A DNA stretch of 64,000 bases, taken from Pedobacter kyonggii. GTDB taxonomy: Bacteria > Bacteroidota > Bacteroidia > Sphingobacteriales > Sphingobacteriaceae. Location of the stretch: NCBI RefSeq assembly GCF_004310665.1, contig NZ_SIXF01000002.1, positions 62,001-126,000 of the forward strand, in the 5' to 3' direction. Each line of letters opens with the position of its first letter. Positions within the stretch are counted from its first letter, which is position 1. Positions 38,744 to 47,232 of the stretch are shown here, one piece after another. Position numbers and translations under genes: made by a program. Below the pieces are notes generated by a model. That model did no database searches. It was not told where the DNA came from and saw only the letters and a program-made list of their open reading frames with translations.

Positions 38744-39553
38744 ATGAGTTACATTAAAGCAAAAAGTTTTATAAAGAGAGACTTTATAATAGAATTTAGT
38801 TATAAATTGAATTTTATCCTGACTTTTATTACTTCTATATTTCCCGTGATCTCGTTCTTTTTTATTTCAAAGCTGATAGCTGGAAATAGTAGTAGTAGTC
38901 TATTGAAGTATGGCGGTGATTATTTCTCTTTTGCATTAATAGGGATAGCATTTATCCGATTTTTCCAACTGGCTGTGGATACATTTTCGGGAAGTATAAA
39001 AAGGGCACAGATGGCCGGATGTTTGGAAGCAATATTGAGTTCACAGACTGATTCTAAAACTGTGGTCCTATACTCATCTTTTTATAGTTTTCTGTCATCT
39101 GGGTTACAGTTGATAATTATGTTTTTGGTAGGCATCATATTTTTTGGATTTGATATCCATAACGTAAATATTGCCGGTGCCGTTTTTTCTTTCGTAACCT
39201 CTTTGCTTATTTTTATTAGCTTGGGGGTTTTTTCGGCGGCAGGGACCATTATATTTAAACAAGGTGAACCAATTGGGTGGTTATTCGGAGTAGTGAGCTC
39301 CCTGATTAGTGGAGCCATGTTTCCTGTTGAAGTTATGCCATCCTGGCTTCGTTTTATCTCAAAAGCTTTTCCTACCACATATGCCTTAGATGCATTAAGA
39401 CTCGCTCTTTTAAAAAATGCTTCAGTTCTAGTGTTGAAAAACCAATTGTGTATCCTTTCTATAATTGCCCTCATTTTATTCCCGTTAAGTTTAAAAACAT
39501 TTGAATGGGCAGTGGAAAGAGGGAAGAGGGATGGTACTTTAATGCAATACTGA
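38744..39553 (+). CDS. ABC-2 type transporter permease
   Basis: The 269-aa protein has about six hydrophobic segments and starts with an Arg/Lys-rich cytoplasmic end, as ABC-2 permeases do. An S-G-A-M-F-P-V-E-V-M-P segment resembles the conserved loop of that family. It is encoded directly after its ATPase (2-base gap). The two form an exporter; the cargo is presumably the NRPS product, but a polysaccharide cargo is possible since glycosyltransferase genes follow. Confidence 0.85.
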   Translation: MSYIKAKSFIKRDFIIEFSYKLNFILTFITSIFPVISFFFISKLIAGNSSSSLLKYGGDYFSFALIGIAFIRFFQLAVDTFSGSIKRAQMAGCLEAILSSQTDSKTVVLYSSFYSFLSSGLQLIIMFLVGIIFFGFDIHNVNIAGAVFSFVTSLLIFISLGVFSAAGTIIFKQGEPIGWLFGVVSSLISGAMFPVEVMPSWLRFISKAFPTTYALDALRLALLKNASVLVLKNQLCILSIIALILFPLSLKTFEWAVERGKRDGTLMQY

Positions 39554-39584
39554 TGATGAATTTATTATCTGATATTATTTTTCA

Positions 39585-40718
39585 ATGAATAAAAAACTAT
39601 TAGTCATAAATAATTCTTCCAAGATCAGTGGAGCAGAAATTAGCCTCTTGACACTCTTGGATTCACTTAAATATGACTTTTCGTTTATTGTAATAGTACC
39701 AGATAAAGGAGGTGATCTGTATGCTAAACTTATATCTCTAGGTTATAAGGTTAAATGTATAAATATGATGCGTTTCTCAAAGAATTATGGGTTCTATTTG
39801 AAATTGACATATCTTATCAATGTTATTAAGTGTTCTTTTCTCATCAGGTCCTACGCATTAACAAACAAAATTGATTTGGTTTATGCGAATTCAAATCAGT
39901 CTATGATGTTTGTACTATTTGTAAGGTTTTGTTCAAGGATTAAAGTTGTGTGGCATGTTCGTGATAGAAATGAAAACAGATATTTGACATGGGCAATGTC
40001 TTGGATTGCTCATAAAATTATTTGTATCTCCAAATACATATGTGATCAGATTCCAATTGGTCCATCCAAAAAGATTCTAATTTACAATGGGTTGAATCCC
40101 GATATCTGGAAACCGGTGATAGCAGAAAAGTGGCTTCTAGCAAAGTTAAATCTCGATGCGGATACGCTTCTAGTGGGACAGGTAGGTCAATTGGTGCCGT
40201 GGAAAAACCACAAAGGTTTAATCGATGTGATTGAACAGACGGTAATGTATTATAAAAAGGTCCATTTTCTTTTTATCGGAGAGGATCTATTTTACGAAAA
40301 TGATTCTTGTATCCGTCGATTAAAAGAGACTATAAAATCAAAAAAGTTAGAAAGCAGCATTACTTTTCTTGGCTATCAATCAGAAGTAATGTCCTATATG
40401 AACCAGTTAGATATTGTTATTCATTGTGCGCAAAATGAGCCTTTCGGGAGGGTTATTATAGAGGGTATGTCAATAGCCAAGCCAGTTGTCGCCTATATGT
40501 CTGGGGGAATAAAAGAGATTATAACACACAATTATACTGGGTTTCTAGCTCCGTTTAATGATCATTCAAGGTTATCTGATTACCTACTCACTTTACTAAA
40601 CGATAGTAAATTAAGAAAGAAATTTGGTGCTAATGCAAGAAAGGAAGTAATTAACAGGTTTTCAACCGCAGAAATGTCTACTGCTGTGAAGAATAATATT
40701 TACAGTCTATTAAAATAA
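39585..40718 (+). CDS. Glycosyltransferase family 4
   Basis: This 377-aa GT-B protein starts L-V-I-N-N-S-S-K-I-S-G-A-E, a common GT4 N-terminus. It has V-G-Q-L-V-P-W-K-N-H-K-G at the donor domain and E-P-F-G-R-V-I-I-E-G-M-S near residue 285 (E-x7-E). The substrate is unknown. It lies 31 bases after the ABC permease, so it may be transcribed with the exporter. It is not the only GT4 in the locus (the other is at 3009-4160). It might decorate the peptide or act in a surface glycan pathway. Confidence 0.85.
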   Translation: MNKKLLVINNSSKISGAEISLLTLLDSLKYDFSFIVIVPDKGGDLYAKLISLGYKVKCINMMRFSKNYGFYLKLTYLINVIKCSFLIRSYALTNKIDLVYANSNQSMMFVLFVRFCSRIKVVWHVRDRNENRYLTWAMSWIAHKIICISKYICDQIPIGPSKKILIYNGLNPDIWKPVIAEKWLLAKLNLDADTLLVGQVGQLVPWKNHKGLIDVIEQTVMYYKKVHFLFIGEDLFYENDSCIRRLKETIKSKKLESSITFLGYQSEVMSYMNQLDIVIHCAQNEPFGRVIIEGMSIAKPVVAYMSGGIKEIITHNYTGFLAPFNDHSRLSDYLLTLLNDSKLRKKFGANARKEVINRFSTAEMSTAVKNNIYSLLK

Positions 40719-40935
40719 AAACATACACATAAATTATTTATTTGATTTCACGATTTTTTGTCCTGTTAACGTTTAGTCTTCCTTAAAAATCGGATGAATA
40801 AATGAAATGTTTAATGAATCCAGGTTATGAAAATCGTGAGCTATAGAAGAGAAAATGCCTTGGCAAGGACGTGATCATAAATGTGTTAAAATTACTACTT
40901 TGATAAAAAAAATAAATTTAATTATATGATATGTT

Positions 40936-41991
40936 ATGAATAGAACATTTAAATATATTGGCATAAGTCTTTTGTTTTTTTTTATCGTTGAAGTTTTTCT
41001 AAGATTCAGTTTTCACGAGCAGTTAAAAGACAGGATTTACCCACTGATTTACCAACCTGATTCACTTATTGATTATAGATTTATACCCAACACACACAGT
41101 AAGATTAGTGGAGCAGGTATCTCTTTAAAGGATGTTTACATCAATAGTAAAGGATATTCCTTTAAAGAATTCAAATCGAAAAAGCAATTGGGAGTGTACA
41201 GAATTATAATTGTTGGTGCATCGTCCTCTGGAAATATATACATGAATGGTAGGCAAAATTATTCTGATAAGCTTCAAAAATCGTTCGATAAAATGGGATG
41301 TAAGGTTGAAATAATAAATTGCTCCATTGACGGTTCTGGCAGACAAAAGGCTAATTTAGATTTAATAAATACAGAGATATTGCAGTTTGATCCCGATTTA
41401 ATTATTTTAGAATTTAGTTTACCTTTTATGTCAAAAAACCTCAGTAGGGCAGTCTATAAGGATTATGTCATCGAATATGAGGCAAACTCTGAAAGGTCAA
41501 GAGAATTTGGTATTCAAATAGTTGATTATTTGAATACTCATAAATATTTAACATGTTTTTACGATGCCTCTTATCTGGTGAGATTATTATGTAAATATTA
41601 CATAGAAAATAATGATAACGACATCATAATGCGTAGAATGGAGGCCTATAAAACCAAAATAATAAGACCCGATCCTATCGGAGTAAAAAGAGCATATGTT
41701 TGCTATCCTATAAGTACTACGATGAAATTATTAAAAGAGACTCGTGATAATGTTGCTGTACACAACTGTAAACTGTTACTTATGAATTCAGTCATTAAGT
41801 TGGATAAAAATAATCCTGTTGATAATGAGTTAAAAGATTCTTTAGATAAGAACCGATTTGAATATTTTTTTCCAGGATTAGAGTTTAAGGATATTCATAA
41901 ATCTCTACCGGATCACCATTTAAATGAGAAGGGACATGAAATGATCGCAAAGGCTTTATATATAAGACTGAAAAATTATGTTACCCATTAA
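40936..41991 (+). CDS. SGNH hydrolase-like protein, membrane anchored
   Basis: This 351-aa protein has an N-terminal hydrophobic segment, a Ser block I-I-I-V-G-A-S-S-S-G-N, an I-I-N-C-S-I-D-G block, P-D-L-I-I-L-E-F, and D-H-H-L-N-E-K-G-H near the end, giving a D-x-x-H. It is a paralogue of 1277-2329 with nearly the same length and arrangement, on the opposite side of the NRPS genes. The Ser block differs (GASS against GSSV), so the two may differ in activity. Its 3' end overlaps the next gene by 14 bases. Confidence 0.65.
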   Translation: MNRTFKYIGISLLFFFIVEVFLRFSFHEQLKDRIYPLIYQPDSLIDYRFIPNTHSKISGAGISLKDVYINSKGYSFKEFKSKKQLGVYRIIIVGASSSGNIYMNGRQNYSDKLQKSFDKMGCKVEIINCSIDGSGRQKANLDLINTEILQFDPDLIILEFSLPFMSKNLSRAVYKDYVIEYEANSERSREFGIQIVDYLNTHKYLTCFYDASYLVRLLCKYYIENNDNDIIMRRMEAYKTKIIRPDPIGVKRAYVCYPISTTMKLLKETRDNVAVHNCKLLLMNSVIKLDKNNPVDNELKDSLDKNRFEYFFPGLEFKDIHKSLPDHHLNEKGHEMIAKALYIRLKNYVTH

Positions 41992-42718
41992 AAAAATTAA
42001 ATTCTTTATTAGGAAAGCTAACATTGTTGTTTTATTGGTCCTATTGGCTATTGTAGCCGTTTTCAGTTTTTTTTATAACAATAAGGCAAAATTGGAAGTA
42101 AAAAAAGTACGGATATCTCCACTTATTGATGGAATTCAGGACGATTTGTGGAACGAAACGAATTGGACCATGATCGAAAGAAGTAATATCGCTAAATTTG
42201 GAAAAAGTGATCTATCTGCAAGGTTTAAGGTTTTATATGACAATAATAATTTTTATTTTCTTTTTGATGTAACAGATGATATTCGATATAGGAGGCCATT
42301 ACCTAAATCTGCCTTAGAAGCCCGGTATAATTTTTTTTGTCCGACTAAAGATGTAGAATGGCCCGATAAAAATGATTGCATAATAGTTAGTTTTGATACT
42401 GAAAAGGCTCACGAAGTTGGAAGCGATAGAAGTTTCATGTTCGTATATGACTATGATGTAGTTACGAAAGCTGGGACAATTGATATTATAAAGGAAATTA
42501 GACTGCGTCAAAAAAAATATCAAGGTGGATATATAATGGAAATAAGTATGCCATTTAAATTACTAGATTTAACCCCTGATAGAGGGATATCAGTCATATC
42601 AAAAGTAACTGTTATCGATAATGATGGTAATATTATACTTCCTTATACCATGCCAAGAAGTTCAGGGTTTCTAACTTGGGGGAATAAAGGAACGGGGCGT
42701 TTTGTTTTAATAGATTAG
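41978..42718 (+). CDS. Membrane-anchored CBM9-like carbohydrate-binding protein
   Basis: The 246-aa protein has an N-terminal basic segment and a hydrophobic helix (about 14-30). Then comes a domain that starts I-D-G-I-Q-D-D-L-W, with D-L-S-A-R-F-K-V-L-Y-D-N-N-N-F-Y-F-L-F-D-V-T-D, the look of family 9 carbohydrate-binding and DUF1083-like domains. These bind sugar polymers outside the cell. It overlaps the SGNH gene by 14 bases. No catalytic residues are seen. It closes the glycan-flavoured right edge of the locus. Confidence 0.65.
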   Translation: MLPIKKIKFFIRKANIVVLLVLLAIVAVFSFFYNNKAKLEVKKVRISPLIDGIQDDLWNETNWTMIERSNIAKFGKSDLSARFKVLYDNNNFYFLFDVTDDIRYRRPLPKSALEARYNFFCPTKDVEWPDKNDCIIVSFDTEKAHEVGSDRSFMFVYDYDVVTKAGTIDIIKEIRLRQKKYQGGYIMEISMPFKLLDLTPDRGISVISKVTVIDNDGNIILPYTMPRSSGFLTWGNKGTGRFVLID

Positions 42719-43130
42719 TATTTTCATAGTAAAGCTATCCTAAATTCAGGAGCAACTATATTGAATTCTAAATATTTAGACTATTTAATTTCTGCTACGA
42801 TATAATTGTCACATAGTTGCTTTTCGAAATGACTACTGCAAAAGTGTGTCTCAATAATTTATTTATGGCAGCTATTAATGCCACATTAATAGGCTTTCCT
42901 TTAACTTTCAAACGCTCACATGACTCTTTGCAAAAGCATTAATCGGATAGCTGACCAGAAGGAAATATTGAGGAGCGATCGAAGCTCCGCGTCGCCATGC
43001 CTGGTAATTATTCCTTTCGTTTTTATTGAGGGTTCCGGATTGTTGCGAATGCAAAGCAAAACAAAGAGCGTCTGTCAGTTGCAAAAACTCCGATATGTAA
43101 TTTTAATTTATCTAAGATACTGTTAGTTAT
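42719..43130. other. Gene-poor boundary between NRPS locus and mobile region
   Basis: About 410 bases without a convincing gene. A short open frame at 42920-43126 has no start context or domain I recognise. The stretch marks the change from the AT-rich NRPS locus to the conjugative-element genes. I see no insertion-sequence ends or att repeats. Confidence 0.4.
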
Positions 43131-43164
43131 AACACAGGCTACGTGGGTTTACGTAGCCTGTGTT
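43131..43164. terminator. Perfect 14-bp stem hairpin
   Basis: Two 14-base arms (43131-43144 and 43151-43164) are exact reverse complements around a 6-base loop. The right arm ends in GTGTT and continues with TCTGTTT. It lies just past the 3' end of the minus-strand gene at 43174 and probably serves as a bidirectional terminator, although the U-tract is weak on both sides. Confidence 0.6.
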
Positions 43165-43173
43165 TCTGTTTAT

Positions 43174-43515
43174 CTACTGTTGAGGCAAAGGTTGTAATTT
43201 GGTCTTGGTGTCGTCGATTGTAGATAGGTCTGGTCTGGTTACGCCGGAAATAACAACCGGATCTGCGAAGATGGCGCAGCGCATGTCTACACCGCCGCAG
43301 TCTTCAGGTTCTCCGGGCTGGGTGTATTCGGTGTAGTTAAGGTTGTTGTTTTGTCCGGCTGTAGTGGTTCCGTTGTAGGTAAACCATTGTTTGACAAGTT
43401 TACGTTCTGATTTGTTGTTTTTTTCAGAATTGGTAAAGGCACTTAGGCCTACGACTCCGGTTAATGCGAATATTGCTGCTACAGCAATATTTTTAAGGTT
43501 GAACAGTCTGTTCAT
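43174..43515 (-). CDS. Small secreted protein, DUF6520-like
   Basis: The longer open frame here starts at 43959, but the first 148 residues look like read-through of unrelated sequence. The ATG at 43515 begins a 113-aa protein with a signal-like N-terminus (about 5-25, ending S-A-F-T) and a C-terminal part with two Cys (E-D-C-G-G and M-R-C-A) that could form a disulfide. Small secreted proteins of this kind, with an S-A-F-T segment, occur in Bacteroidota; I tentatively link it to DUF6520. Its function is unknown. A perfect hairpin follows on the downstream side. Confidence 0.5.
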   Translation of the reverse strand: MNRLFNLKNIAVAAIFALTGVVGLSAFTNSEKNNKSERKLVKQWFTYNGTTTAGQNNNLNYTEYTQPGEPEDCGGVDMRCAIFADPVVISGVTRPDLSTIDDTKTKLQPLPQQ

Positions 43516-44004
43516 ATAGGTTGAACTTTTTATAATATCAAAAAAGTGTTCGAAAAACTTTTGTTTTTTATTCTTGTTGATGTATGTCCTGAGGCGGACC
43601 TCGCCGAAAACCCATTTTCTACCGAATAACTTTAGGCCTTCATTTCCCGGACAGTTTTTATTGCCGTCCGGGATAACCGTGAAGCAGCTGTGTTTACGGT
43701 CATGGATGAATAATTGGGTAAACTTTTTCCTTTCAGGTAGGTAGAAAAAATGTTTTAACAGGTAGGATATATATATCCGCATGCAGTGGTTGAGGTGCCG
43801 GATGAAGAAAACAGCTGTGTTCACTGATATGGCCATTGGTAATATGGTGCATAGGAGCTCTCTAATGTTTGCTGTTGTTTTTTCCATCGTTAAAATTGTC
43901 ATCCCTTTCGAATATCTGGTGTAAAGTTCATCAGCGGTTTTAAAAAACATGGCAGACATATGTCACCAAAAGCTATCACATTGAGATCTGCGGAGTGATA
44001 ATGA

Positions 44005-44589
44005 TCACTTTTTGCCTTTTGCGGAGCGTAAACGGCTAAGGGTTTTTTCATCTATTCCCAGAAAAGAAGCCTGGTCTTTTACCTGAGCAAAGCGCTGTAT
44101 ACGCGGTTCCAGTTGATTGACCCTGTGATATCGTTCTGCAGCATTAAGGTGATTGCGGATATAGAGCTGGTCAAGTAGATCGGTGTGCTGTGCTGCGAAA
44201 TAGGCAAGGGCGAGCCTGTTAGCCTCCCTGAAGAGGCGGTAGAGGTTCAGGGCATGCTTTTCGGGTATGGATAGGATCAGGGTGTCCTGTAAAAACTCGA
44301 TTTGGAGATCTTTTGCTGCTTTGGGATTCAGGTTGTGGAGCTGATGAAGAAACCGGCCGCTGAACCAGAAGCCCAAAGTTATTTCCTCCACGTTTTCGCT
44401 GTCGGGTGCGAAAAGCCTGACTGTCCCGGTTTCCAGCAGCGGGTAGTGTCCGAAAGGAAGCTGTTCCAACGACAGGCGCTGATTTTTGTTAAAACTGTGC
44501 TCCGTGAGCACCACATTCAGGTAGGCTTTCATTCCATAGGAGAATGGTTGATAAGTTTCGAGCCTTTGGATGTAGTTTTCTGTTTCCAT
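44005..44589 (-). CDS. Crp/Fnr-family regulator-like protein
   Basis: At 194 aa this matches the cyclic-nucleotide-binding-fold regulators of Bacteroidota. The N-terminal cupin-like part has L-P-F-G-H-Y-P-L-L-E-T-G-T-V-R-L-F and F-W-F-S-G-R-F. The C-terminal end has F-L-G-I-D-E-K-T-L-S-R-L-R, which can be read as the recognition helix of a short helix-turn-helix. The ligand is unknown and cAMP binding is not implied. Upstream of its start (about 44654) lies a motif that recurs near 46028, between the next divergent gene pair, so it may regulate itself and rteC. Confidence 0.7.
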   Translation of the reverse strand: METENYIQRLETYQPFSYGMKAYLNVVLTEHSFNKNQRLSLEQLPFGHYPLLETGTVRLFAPDSENVEEITLGFWFSGRFLHQLHNLNPKAAKDLQIEFLQDTLILSIPEKHALNLYRLFREANRLALAYFAAQHTDLLDQLYIRNHLNAAERYHRVNQLEPRIQRFAQVKDQASFLGIDEKTLSRLRSAKGKK

Positions 44590-44647
44590 GTCTTTTTAGC
44601 TGCAAAGAAAATGGAATGGGGAAGGTTGTCAAGTTGCTAAAAAAGCA

Positions 44648-44668
44648 ATCTGGAGCAACCCCATGGTA
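44648..44668. promoter_or_regulatory. Shared upstream motif, site A
   Basis: The string GCAACCCCATGG with flanking ATCTGG (44648) lies upstream of the Crp/Fnr-like gene start. Nearly the same string is present at 46023-46042, between two divergent genes. Two copies in gene-start regions of a small regulatory block suggest a common operator. The effector protein is not known. Confidence 0.4.
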
Positions 44669-44709
44669 ATTTTTTGATTTGGGCAGTTATTGGTCAGCTG
44701 TTGATGAAC

Positions 44710-45843
44710 TCAGTAGTTTTCCTCAGCGAGGGCCAGCATCTGCGAAAGTTTTTCGATCACTTTCTGGATGTCTTCCGGTGCATGCGAGTAATAGGCATTC
44801 TTAAAGCTTTTTTCTGAAATGGGTGTTCCGTCAAAAGTGGTAAATCGGTTGGCGAAATATTGGTGGACCTGTTTAGCGGTCCTGGTGATCAGTACACCGG
44901 TTTCCACTTGAAGATAGATAAAATAGGCCAATTGTTTAACGGATAGTGAGAAAGCAAAACAGCCTTCAAAAGGATCGGAGATCGATGTGCGCTGGATAAG
45001 GCGGTTGATCTGTTTGATCAGTTTGATCTCTGCACCGATGTATTTTGTTATTGAATTTCCAAGGCTTGGCAGACCGGGAAACAGTTTTTTTTCGCTTGTT
45101 TTCGATGCTTGGACAACGGCTTTTTCCAGTAGCATCAGTTCATTCAGCTGCTTTTCTGGATCTGGGATAAGGTGTAACTGCTCATCGATAATGCGATAGA
45201 TCATTTTTGTACCCAGCTGGTGGTTAAAATTATGCATGATCAAAAATGATATGGCCTGGACCGCATTTAATGGTTTCTTTTTTGTTATTTCTTCAAGGTC
45301 GGTGAGGATTTTGTCCCATAAACGCTCGCTCCGGTAAACAGGCTGCACATCCATAAGTGCCGCTTCCATCATAGCTGCCAGGTTCGATAACTGATCTCCG
45401 CTTTCCGCAGTTCCGCTGATCTGGTAGATTTTTTCTTTCAGTTTTTCCCTAGCTTGATAGGCTTTTTGGTCTGGAAGCGTCATTTTTTGGTCCATGTGCT
45501 CCGGAAAGTGGTTTTTTATAAAAGACAGAAGCGCTTCGCATTCTGTTAACAGATGTTCCAATAAGTTTTTTCTGAGTACCGGTCCGGTGGTTTCTTCTTT
45601 TGACCAAAGTCTTGCTGATATCCCGTCCACTAGCAATCCAAGGAACCGCTGATGGGCCTGGAAATAATTCTTCAGGGTTTCGGTCGCCGAGCCAGAGCAG
45701 GCCGTTAGTTTAAAGTTGGTACGCACTTCCGTTAGGGTTATTCTCAAGTCTTCTTTTTTTGTGCGTATATATCCCGCGGACCAGCTCTTGCGTTCGGTGC
45801 ACTCGGAAAACAGTCGCTCTAGGTATTCAAGTTCGTATCTCAT
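44710..45843 (-). CDS. Helical protein of unknown function, mobile-element associated
   Basis: The 377-aa protein is mostly predicted helical with charged stretches. It shows no membrane segment or catalytic motif I recognise. Its C-terminal part reads S-V-K-Q-L-A-Y-F-I, then a T-x-x-Q-V-H-Q-Y-F-A-N-R-F-T-T-F segment and S-E-K-S-F-K-N-A-Y-Y. Similar patterns occur in Bacteroidota conjugative-element proteins, but I cannot name a family. It is divergent from rteC, with 285 bases between the two starts that contain the shared motif, so it may be co-regulated with rteC. Confidence 0.5.
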   Translation of the reverse strand: MRYELEYLERLFSECTERKSWSAGYIRTKKEDLRITLTEVRTNFKLTACSGSATETLKNYFQAHQRFLGLLVDGISARLWSKEETTGPVLRKNLLEHLLTECEALLSFIKNHFPEHMDQKMTLPDQKAYQAREKLKEKIYQISGTAESGDQLSNLAAMMEAALMDVQPVYRSERLWDKILTDLEEITKKKPLNAVQAISFLIMHNFNHQLGTKMIYRIIDEQLHLIPDPEKQLNELMLLEKAVVQASKTSEKKLFPGLPSLGNSITKYIGAEIKLIKQINRLIQRTSISDPFEGCFAFSLSVKQLAYFIYLQVETGVLITRTAKQVHQYFANRFTTFDGTPISEKSFKNAYYSHAPEDIQKVIEKLSQMLALAEENY

Positions 45844-46022
45844 GGCTGTTTTCTCCGAAAATTAGGAAGATGGTGAAGGTCCTGAAAATATAGTCCATCA
45901 AAATGCTTTTAGCAGTGACAAACGTATTTTCTGCGGTGACTAAAGTAAACTGAGAATGTTGATGGCCAAGTCCTTTTTGTCGATAAAACGGCATTTTAGC
46001 CTGTTCTGAAAAGGGTTGCTTG

Positions 46023-46042
46023 ATCTGGCAACCCCATGGCAA
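46023..46042. promoter_or_regulatory. Shared upstream motif, site B
   Basis: ATCTGG followed by CAACCCCATGGCAA occurs in the intergenic region between the minus-strand gene at 44710-45843 and rteC. It shares 12 bases (GCAACCCCATGG) with site A at 44648-44668. GGGTTGC lies about 16 bases upstream and pairs with GCAACCC, so the site is also a partial inverted repeat. Confidence 0.4.
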
Positions 46043-46128
46043 CTTGACCCTGCACAGTCAGTCAGGTAAATTTGTTTTTAGCGGCTGGATTGACGTACTC
46101 ATGTTCCGAAAACATTAAATCTTATCTT

Positions 46129-47037
46129 ATGGAAAAACAATTGCAAAAATTTACAGAGGAGCTCTATCTTTCTTTCGAGAACGAAATCAAAGTACCCATA
46201 CTCTTGGGGACAGATGAGAAAAAGAAGTTACAGGACTGCTTAATGGTGGTTAAGGGTTACCTGTCCCGTTTAAAGGAAAAGGTGCTGGAAACAGGTTTTT
46301 CGGGTGCTGAGGAAGAGGCCTGGTTCTTTAAGTACGGCAAGCCCCGCTTTTATCAGTGGCAGGTATACTGTGTGGAAAAGTTTGCTATCCGGAATGCGCG
46401 GCCGGCTCCATCCAGAGAGGGCCTGCTGGATTATTACCAGGATCAGGTTAACTATTATGGTCTTTTTTTTCAGCTGAACCGTTTTTATTACGAATATTAT
46501 AAGCTAGGGGTCACTGAGCTGGATGAAATTTACTTTACGAGGGCTGGAATGACGCTGCAACCACAATCTGTTGAGGTGCCTGGAATGGATCCTGTGATGT
46601 CAACCCCTATGGATTATCTTTTTTCGAAGTTTATGGCCTATGAGATGATACAGTCGTTTCTGATCGCGCAGATCGCTGAGCTGGAATGTCCTGCGTTATC
46701 CGATTATGCGGTTGCTGGACGATCAAAACCTAAAGGCATGCAGGTGGGTTTGAGGTGGACGGGCGAAAAAGTGAACCTGATCGAACTGGCGCATGCGCTG
46801 TTTGTTTCGGGGCAGATCGATAACGGTAAGGTGGGGATCACAGAATTTTTTGAGCGGATGGGGCGGTGTTTTGAGATCGATCTTGGGATACCAAAGCGAG
46901 GTTTTGATGATCTCAGTTCAAGGAAAAGGCTGAGCAGGACGCATTTTCTGGAGATACTGCGGGATGGGCTGGATAAGAAGTTTGATGATGCGGATGCTTA
47001 CGATCCCAGAAAGAGGGGGATGGATAAAAAGGGATAA
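46129..47037 (+). CDS. rteC: RteC-like regulator of conjugative element
   Basis: From the ATG at 46129 the protein is 302 aa. A longer frame extends to 46072 without a better start. The middle part contains F-F-Q-L-N-R-F-Y-Y-E-Y-Y-K, and then L-D-E-I-Y-F-T-R. The C-terminal half has L-R-W-T-G-E-K-V-N-L-I-E-L-A-H-A-L, then I-D-L-G-I-P and R-K-R-L-S-R-T-H-F-L-E. These match the RteC pattern of CTnDOT-type elements, where RteC controls excision genes. Its presence supports a conjugative-element region to the right. It has the expected length for the family. Confidence 0.82.
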   Translation: MEKQLQKFTEELYLSFENEIKVPILLGTDEKKKLQDCLMVVKGYLSRLKEKVLETGFSGAEEEAWFFKYGKPRFYQWQVYCVEKFAIRNARPAPSREGLLDYYQDQVNYYGLFFQLNRFYYEYYKLGVTELDEIYFTRAGMTLQPQSVEVPGMDPVMSTPMDYLFSKFMAYEMIQSFLIAQIAELECPALSDYAVAGRSKPKGMQVGLRWTGEKVNLIELAHALFVSGQIDNGKVGITEFFERMGRCFEIDLGIPKRGFDDLSSRKRLSRTHFLEILRDGLDKKFDDADAYDPRKRGMDKKG

Positions 47038-47232
47038 TCAAGTTCATGATTACCCCTCTCTAAATTAACGCTCTCTAGCTTTCGCCGGATGTAAGGCTCT
47101 CGCCCCTTATCTTGCAATTATACGGAAAAAAGTATTTTTCGGGTTTCCTTTTAGGTATTGATAGATTGTCTATCAGTTGATGGCAATTGCCTTAACTGTT
47201 GCTAAATCCTCCTTAATTAATTACATTAGGAA

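Noticed and set aside
42920-43126. Short open frame in the boundary stretch
   Set aside because: No domain, no start context and odd composition; treated as chance.
43516-43959. Upstream extension of the small secreted protein gene in the same frame
   Set aside because: The extra 148 residues show no domain, end directly before a clear signal peptide and contain many aromatic and Cys residues typical of chance frames. The ATG at 43515 was used instead.
45827-46042. Open frame on the minus strand ahead of the gene at 44710-45843
   Set aside because: Overlaps the start of that gene and the regulatory motif; no domain.
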